From Deltaproteobacteria bacterium (GTDB lineage Bacteria > Desulfobacterota > Binatia > Bin18), in the NCBI GenBank assembly GCA_016200595.1, contig JACQEL010000145.1, positions 1 to 11,581 of the forward strand: a DNA stretch of 11,581 nucleotides. Direction: 5' to 3'. Of the stretch, positions 7,146 to 11,581 are shown piece by piece. The position numbers and the translations under genes were made by a program. The notes beneath the pieces are model-generated. The model worked only from the letters and a program-made list of their open reading frames with translations, was not told the origin of the DNA and made no database searches. Positions within the stretch are counted from its first letter, which is position 1; every line of letters starts with the position of its first letter.

Positions 7146-8152
7146 TTGCAAGCAATTAATACACAAACATTTCGTTCTGCATTTCTTCATGAACATAATA
7201 CTCGCGTTTGGGGTTGGGATCCAAATTATATTTCGGAGTTAGCTTCAAGATTACCTCAAAAAAAAGGATACCGGCATTCCACTTAGCAGTATGGATTTAC
7301 AGAGATAAAGATTGGCCCGACAATACTAAATTCTCAGATATCATTGAATTATTCATTGAAGATTTCCATATTAATCCTGAAGAAACAGAAGTACTTTTTG
7401 ATAAATCTTTACCTTCCGATCTTTCTTTCGTGCATGTTTTTCAGACTGGAAGAGTGCCATGGTACGACTTACAATCCTATATACCTCCAGCCCCCGACTC
7501 TGAACCAGACCAGGGCGGAACGTTGGCGTATCTTGAGATCCGTGGGCTTGGTCCAGCAGATCGTTTTGTTTTGGAGCCTGCGCCTCGTCTAACGTTGATT
7601 ACAGGCGATAATGGTCTTGGTAAAACCTTCCTGCTTGAATGCGCCTGGTGGGCTCTAACTGGTATCTGGACTGATCGACTAGCCTACCCCAACCCTGGTC
7701 CACATAAAGAGAGAACGGAGATTACCTTCACAATAGAAGGTAAGCATTCCAAGCCTGAGAAGAAAACCATTGCTTTCGATTGGAGCACTTTAACGTGGCC
7801 TCAACCCAGGAAACGTCCCACTATCCCTGGGTTGACCGTATATGCACGTGTGGATGGGTCATTTGCTGTCTGGGACCCAGCTCAGCAGCGTGGAGCAACA
7901 AATGATCCAGTTCGCAATAAATCTGTATTTACGAGTGAAGAAGTCTGGAATGGTCTGCAAGGAAGAATAGAGGGATTAGTTCGGGACTGGATTCGTTGGC
8001 AGAGCAATCCTTCGAAATCTCCTTTTGAGACGTTTACCAAAGTACTCGCCCACTTATCCCCTCCTGATCTCGGCAGACTAGAGCCAGGAGAACCAGTACG
8101 AATTCCGGATGACCCACGAGATATTCCTACTATCGACATCCATACGGTGTGA
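7146..8152 (+). CDS. AAA/ABC-type ATPase, N-terminal two-thirds, frameshifted (PtuA-like)
   Basis: This is the front part of a nucleotide-binding ATPase. From about 7265 to 8142 it carries PAFHLAVWIYRDKDW, the conserved GGTLAYLEIRGLGPADRF, and Walker A GDNGLGKT (7604-7627) followed by FLLECAWWALTG. Before 7265 its likely N-terminus (RVWGWDPNYISELASRLPQKK) lies in another frame; the two join by a -1 shift in the eight A residues at 7258-7265. The true start is unclear: TTG 7146 is the nearest in-frame option and it has no good ribosome site. A TTG at 7208 opens the later frame but encodes unrelated residues before the shift. It ends at TGA 8150-8152, where the C-terminal part starts in the next frame. 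It is probably one gene broken twice. Confidence 0.7.
7258..7267 (+). promoter_or_regulatory. A8 homopolymer at frame junction, possible -1 slippery site
   Basis: In the upstream frame the codons are CAA AAA AAA GGA, which contains the A-AAA-AAA heptamer of classic -1 frameshift sites. A slip gives AAA-AGG-ATA-CCG and enters the frame that encodes IPAFHLAVWIYRDKDW. A ninth A in the true sequence would give the same fusion without recoding. No clear downstream stem or upstream Shine-Dalgarno stimulator was identified. Confidence 0.4.
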
Positions 8153-8754
8153 TCCCCATCGTATATTCATCCGCGGGCGTTCGCCGGATCATTACTCTCG
8201 CTTATTTAATAGTATGGGCTTGGAACGAACATGTGGTTGCCGCTGAACTCGCACGTAGCAAGCCCCAGCGCCGTATGGTCGTGCTTGTAGATGAGATGGA
8301 AGCCCATCTTCACCCGCGTTGGCAACGAGCAGTATTGCCAGCGGTAATATCTATTGAGGACATGCTGGCTTCTGAACTTGAAGCCCAATATATTTTAGCT
8401 ACTCATTCGCCCCTAGTTATGGCTTCTTCTGAAACCATTTTCAATTCTGAGACGGATTCACTTGTTCACCTGGACTTATCTAGTGCAGGTGAGGTTAGTT
8501 TGCGTGAGGTAGAGTTCGTAAAATTTGGTGATGTGTCGTCTTGGCTGACATCGCCTGTATTTGAATTGAGGCACGCGCGCTCCAAAGAAGCAGAGGCTGC
8601 CATTGAAGAAGCGAAAGCCCTTCAGTTACATGATAACCCTTCTGCCGATGATGTACGGACAGTATCGGAACGTTTAGTAAGATCCCTTGCACAGAATGAT
8701 AAATTCTGGCCGCGTTGGATATATTTTGCCGAAAAATTTGGAGTTCAGTTTTGA
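8149..8754 (+). CDS. AAA/ABC-type ATPase, C-terminal third
   Basis: These about 200 residues complete the ATPase. IVYSSAGVRRIITLAYLIVWAWNEH is the signature-like helix, MVVLVDEMEAHLHP (about 8275-8316) is Walker B with its catalytic Glu, and LATHSPLVM (about 8397-8423) is the His-switch. The piece lacks Walker A, so it cannot hydrolyse ATP alone. The frame is open upstream of the GTG at 8149 and reads P-Y-G-VIPIVY from 8140, which continues the family pattern PTIDI-PYG-V-P. So one missing C near 8139-8141 explains the break better than a true start at GTGA. The C-terminus (AEKFGVQF) overlaps the HNH gene by four bases. Confidence 0.72.
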   Translation: MIPIVYSSAGVRRIITLAYLIVWAWNEHVVAAELARSKPQRRMVVLVDEMEAHLHPRWQRAVLPAVISIEDMLASELEAQYILATHSPLVMASSETIFNSETDSLVHLDLSSAGEVSLREVEFVKFGDVSSWLTSPVFELRHARSKEAEAAIEEAKALQLHDNPSADDVRTVSERLVRSLAQNDKFWPRWIYFAEKFGVQF

Positions 8755-9353
8755 TTCGTGTTACCCCCCAACCTGAACCTTCTGGATTTGATACTAGTGT
8801 CAGGCAACGTGGAAACGCTTTCCTCGCTGCAAACCCGAGTGACAAAACACTTCCCAAATATTGGAAAATTGCTACGAAAGATTTGTACGCTGCTTATAAG
8901 GGGATATGCGCATACACCTGTATGTATTTCCCAGGTTCTGGTACGCTAGACCACTTCTTACCGAAGTCTTTGTATCGAGCCTTAGCCTATGAGTGGAGTA
9001 ATTACCGATTAGCAATTCCACAAGTCAATTCTTACAAAGGGGAAAATATAGATATAATCGACCCCTTTATTGTCGAAGACGGGTGGTTTGTCATAGAGTT
9101 CCCTAGCTGTCTTATCCAACCTGCACCAAAATTGCCACAGATAATTACTGAACAAATCAAAAGGACCGTTAAGATTTTAAGACTTAGCATTGATGACAAT
9201 CTTGTTCAGGATCGTTGCAACATTGTGTTAGATTTCCTGGATGCTCATATCTCGCTTGATTTCCTTTCTCGCCGCTATCCCTTCCTTGCGGCTGAGGTTG
9301 AAAGACAAGGAGGTAAAGAGGCTCTACGGAAAATTTTTAAGCGCCGCAGTTAA
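8751..9353 (+). CDS. HNH endonuclease, partner of the ATPase (PtuB-like)
   Basis: This 200-residue nuclease cuts DNA or another nucleic acid through a metal-dependent HNH site. Visible are C53-AYT-C57 (zinc knuckle-like), TLDHFLPKS with D67-H68, YEWSNYRLA with N84, and QVNSYKGE with N93 and K96, then IIDPF. This pattern is typical of HNH proteins encoded directly after AAA ATPases in Septu-like defence pairs. I chose TTG 8751: it overlaps the ATPase stop (TTGA), has GGAG 7 bases upstream, and gives the family-like N-terminus IRVTPQPEP. A start at 8715 lies inside the ATPase frame. The gene is intact, unlike its partner, which suggests recent damage upstream or a sequencing fault there. It converges with the minus-strand relic at 9404. 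Confidence 0.85.
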   Translation: MIRVTPQPEPSGFDTSVRQRGNAFLAANPSDKTLPKYWKIATKDLYAAYKGICAYTCMYFPGSGTLDHFLPKSLYRALAYEWSNYRLAIPQVNSYKGENIDIIDPFIVEDGWFVIEFPSCLIQPAPKLPQIITEQIKRTVKILRLSIDDNLVQDRCNIVLDFLDAHISLDFLSRRYPFLAAEVERQGGKEALRKIFKRRS

Positions 9354-9403
9354 AGGGATTACTAGGTGTGACACATAGCTCCCTCTCCGGGTGAAGATTG
9401 AAT

Positions 9404-10093
9404 TTACCCGACCGGCCAATCCCTCTCATACAGCGTAAGGGGAGCCTGAGCCGGTTTCTTCTCCAAGCGCTGCCGCGCCATCGAGAAATACACTACTTCT
9501 TGTTTGATGCCGATGAAATTGCGGCTCGCCTCAATGCACGCGACGCCTGTGGTCCCGCTGCCCATAATAGGATCAACGCTTATACATCTTGGCGGCACCA
9601 CCTCCACCAGCCGGCGCATGAGCGCCGAGGGCTTGCCCGTCTTATGGAACTTATCTTTCTGGAGCACGGGAAAGCGAAAGCAGCCGTCGAGCGGCCCGCG
9701 GTGAGCAGCCTTGGGTAACGGCCCTTTACTGCCCCAGACCACATACTCACATTGATGGCGAAAGTAGCCGGTGTGAGGCGAGCGCGCGGCGGGCGTCTTA
9801 TCCCAGACTACGACACCACGCCAGATGAAACCTCCCGCTTGTAGAGCATCAGTGGCCAGCGGGAGCTGACGCCAGTCCGAGACCATGAGGAAGTAGCCGC
9901 CCAGTTTGACCAGGCGATAACACTGCGCGATCCACAGGGTACACCAGTAAGCCCAGGAGCGGCCGTCGCGATTGTCGCCCCCGAGGGAGGGGCGCGTCAG
10001 CTTCTAGCCATGACTGACATATTTCTTAGAGGGATCGGCACTGCGAGTGGTGAGGGTCATGCCGCCAGAGGAGTAGGGCGGATCGGTGATCAT
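9404..10093 (-). pseudogene. Second DNA methyltransferase (phage-type, N4/N6), broken by in-frame TAG
   Basis: On the minus strand, ITDPPYSSGGM (DPPY at about 10084-10073) is followed by KKYVSHG, then a TAG at 10006-10004. The same frame then goes on with GGDNRDGRSWAYW, YFLMVSDWRQLP, GGFIWRGVVVWDKTPAARS and the SAM motif VDPIMGSGTTGVACIEA, with FIGI after it. Both catalytic and SAM motifs exist, in beta-class order, but are separated by the stop. No good start is visible upstream of 10093. The piece after the stop (ATG 9886 to TAA 9404, 160 residues) lacks DPPY and should be inactive. It is GC-rich like the host and oriented against the island, so it is unlikely to be the island's own enzyme. 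Confidence 0.8.
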
Positions 10094-10201
10094 CGCGGGC
10101 AAGCAGAAGGCACGTGAGGAGGCTCCGCCGCAGAAGCGCGGACCGACGCAAGCAGAAAGGGGCAGGCATACTGATGGTCGTGCTGGTCGAGGAGACAGAG
10201 G

Positions 10202-10266
10202 GAACTATAGGCAAGTTTTTATCTTTTGACCGCTGCCTGTTCACATTTGCTGACACCCCTCAATTA
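10202..10266 (+). repeat. Right copy of imperfect direct repeat bracketing the island
   Basis: This is the shorter (65-base) partner of 5921-6008, in the same orientation. It contains AAGTTTTTATCTT, TGACCGCTGCCTGTTCA and ACATTTGCTGACA, and ends CAATTA, as the left copy does. It lies just upstream of the TetR promoter. The similarity of the two copies fits a duplicated boundary of an inserted segment or two remnants of one dispersed element. Confidence 0.75.
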
Positions 10267-10295
10267 ACCTTTTCCGTCAACGTCAACAACATAAC

Positions 10296-10327
10296 TTGAC
10301 AAGGTTAAGTAACACTGTTAAATAACA
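10296..10327 (+). promoter_or_regulatory. Promoter with two TetR-type operator sites
   Basis: A perfect -35 box TTGACA (10296-10301) is followed after 17 bases by a weak -10 box TAAATA (10319-10324). Two GTTANNTAAC palindromes lie in and just after the spacer: GTTAAGTAAC (10304-10313) and GTTAAATAAC (10317-10326). Their centres are 13 bases apart, and the second extends to TGTTA-AA-TAACA. Operators over the promoter of a tetR gene point to self-repression. Assignment is by inspection. Confidence 0.6.
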
Positions 10328-10348
10328 TTGTCATCTAAAGGATACTTT

Positions 10349-11035
10349 ATGCCTCGTCCGGCGAATCCCACACTGCGTGACGATATTTTGGCGGCGGCTT
10401 TGCGTTTGGTTGAAGAGAAAGGCACCACCGGACTAACTATGCGTGAGGTCGCCGGTGCGCTCGGCTATAGTGCTACCGCCATCTATCAGCACTTCGACAG
10501 TAAAGAAGCTTTGCTCCTCGCGCTGCAACTCCAAGCTGGCGACCTGCTGACGATGGAGATGGAAGAAGCGCGCCAAGAGCCCACCCTGGAAGCGCAGCTC
10601 CAGGCTATGGGCCAGCGTTACCTGCAATTCGGCTTGAACAATGCCGCCTATTACCGTCTGATCTTCCAGGATTCGGTTCCCGGGCTGAGCTTGACGCCGG
10701 AGCAGCTCACCCGCATGCGACATAGTTGGGCGATCATGCGCGAGACGCTGAGCGCGTGGGTGAAGGCGCGCGGGTTACAAGGCCTCGACGTGGATCAGGA
10801 GGCCAATGTCCTGTGGGCGATGGCTCACGGCATTACCTCGCTCGCTCTCGCCGACCGGTTACCGTCCACTAATCAGACGGAGATCTTTGCGTTGTGGCAT
10901 ATGGCTGCGGCCCGTTGGGCGACCGGGGTGCTCAGCTTGCAGCCGTCTCAGTTGCAGATGAGCGAGCAGAAACCAGTGAGACGTAAGAAGACCGTTGCCG
11001 TGCGACGACCCAGGAGAAGTAGAAGTAATTCGTGA
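10349..11035 (+). CDS. TetR-family transcriptional repressor
   Basis: This 228-residue dimeric DNA-binding repressor releases its operator on ligand binding. Residues about 8-55 are the TetR helix-turn-helix: ILAAALRLVEEKGTTGLTMREVAGALGYSATAIYQHF, then DSKEALLLAL. The rest is an all-helical ligand domain of the WHG/TetR_C_33 kind (AYYRLIFQD, WAMAHGITSLAL). Start ATG 10349 has AAAGGA 6 bases upstream; a TTG at 10328 lies inside the operator region and is rejected. The C-terminus is an unusual basic tail (KPVRRKKTVAVRRPRRSR) that may bind DNA or simply be disordered. The carotenoid-oxygenase gene follows after 40 bases on the same strand, so the two are probably one operon under the sites at 10304-10327. 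Confidence 0.9.
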   Translation: MPRPANPTLRDDILAAALRLVEEKGTTGLTMREVAGALGYSATAIYQHFDSKEALLLALQLQAGDLLTMEMEEARQEPTLEAQLQAMGQRYLQFGLNNAAYYRLIFQDSVPGLSLTPEQLTRMRHSWAIMRETLSAWVKARGLQGLDVDQEANVLWAMAHGITSLALADRLPSTNQTEIFALWHMAAARWATGVLSLQPSQLQMSEQKPVRRKKTVAVRRPRRSRSNS

Positions 11036-11075
11036 ATTGACCCTACGCCTTTACCAAGAGAAGGAGGATTACCTT

Positions 11076-11581
11076 ATGAGCCGTCCATTTTCCGATGACC
11101 CCTTTCTGCGTGACAACTATGCGCCTTGGCCGATGGAGGGCGAAATCCAGGACCTGGTAGTGGAGGGTGAGATCCCCAACGAACTGGATGGCACCCTCTA
11201 TCGCAATGGTCCGAATCCACAGTTTGCCCCACGTGGGCGCTACCACTGGTTCGATGGCGACGGCATGATCCATGCCTTCACCATTCGTGACGGCAAAGCC
11301 CACTACCGCAATCGCTGGGTGCGTACCCAGCGGTTCGCTATGGAACGCGAGGCTGGGGAAGCCCTCTTCGGGGGGCTCACTGACCTGGCTGCCACCGATC
11401 CCCGGGGCGAGGGCATTTTTCCGAATGCGGCCAACACTAACATCATCGTGCACGCCGGCAAGCTCTTGGCGCTATGGGAGGCCGGTCCACCGCACGAGCT
11501 TGATCCCCATACACTCGACACCATTGGTCCGTATGACTTTGGCGGAAAACTGCTCGGTCCCATGACCGCCCACCCCAAGAT
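11076..11581 (+). CDS. Carotenoid oxygenase, RPE65 family (N-terminal part)
   Basis: This encodes the first 168 residues of an iron(II) dioxygenase that cleaves a double bond in carotenoids, apocarotenoids or related stilbene/lignin-type compounds. The family shows in ELDGTLYRNGPNPQF, YHWFDGDGMIHAF, NTNIIVHAGKLLALWEAGPP and the final GPMTAHPK. The His of TAHPK is the first of the four iron-binding histidines; the other three lie beyond the right edge. ATG 11076 has AAGGAGG 8 bases upstream. The family is usually about 450-500 residues, so about one third is present. The exact substrate cannot be told from this part. The gene is probably regulated by the TetR protein encoded just before it. 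Confidence 0.93.
   Translation, partial: MSRPFSDDPFLRDNYAPWPMEGEIQDLVVEGEIPNELDGTLYRNGPNPQFAPRGRYHWFDGDGMIHAFTIRDGKAHYRNRWVRTQRFAMEREAGEALFGGLTDLAATDPRGEGIFPNAANTNIIVHAGKLLALWEAGPPHELDPHTLDTIGPYDFGGKLLGPMTAHPK

Noticed and set aside
7208..7264. TTG 7208 as true ATPase start
   Set aside because: Residues before the A8 run in this frame look random, while the other frame there reads RVWGWDPNYISELASRLPQ, which is more protein-like.

Overview
The window looks like chromosomal DNA of an uncultured Gram-negative bacterium. The left edge encodes the start of a secreted, probably outer-membrane, protein with a clear signal peptide. The large regulator that joins a winged helix, an AAA ATPase and TPRs is of a kind I associate with Tectomicrobia, Binatota and Desulfobacterota-like genomes. 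That placement is inference; no marker gene is present. The flanks are GC-rich, while about 6000-9360 is visibly richer in A and T, which suggests an acquired segment.

Layout. 1-517 (minus): N-terminal part of an exported beta-barrel-like protein. 739-3804 (plus): a 1021-residue regulator with a DNA-binding winged helix, an ATPase domain and a TPR-rich C-terminal part. Two of its linkers consist of short repetitive DNA that stays in frame. 3805-6065 is a scrapyard: a compact multi-hairpin element, a small conserved-looking ORF, the last domain of a multicopper oxidase, REPIN-like repeats and the N-terminal stub of a transposase.

6066-9353 (plus) is the most interesting part, a tightly packed set on one strand. 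It holds a small zinc-ribbon protein, a beta-class DNA methyltransferase (one-base overlap with the zinc ribbon), an AAA/ABC-type ATPase with Walker A, Walker B and His-switch motifs, and an HNH nuclease (four-base overlap with the ATPase end). The ATPase-HNH pair resembles Septu (PtuA-PtuB) and similar anti-phage modules; coupling to a methyltransferase and zinc ribbon suggests a modification-plus-effector defence island. The ATPase is split over three reading frames. One junction is an eight-A run that fits a -1 slippery site; the other looks like loss of one C. The methyltransferase stops just after its SAM-binding motif. The set may therefore be decaying, mis-assembled or use recoding. Imperfect direct repeats at 5921-6008 and 10202-10266 bracket the island together with a second, nonsense-mutated methyltransferase relic (9404-10093, minus).

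10349-11581 (plus) returns to ordinary genes: a TetR-family repressor with a clear promoter/operator region, followed 40 bases later by the start of a carotenoid-oxygenase (RPE65-family) gene that runs off the right edge. These two are probably co-transcribed and the repressor probably controls both.
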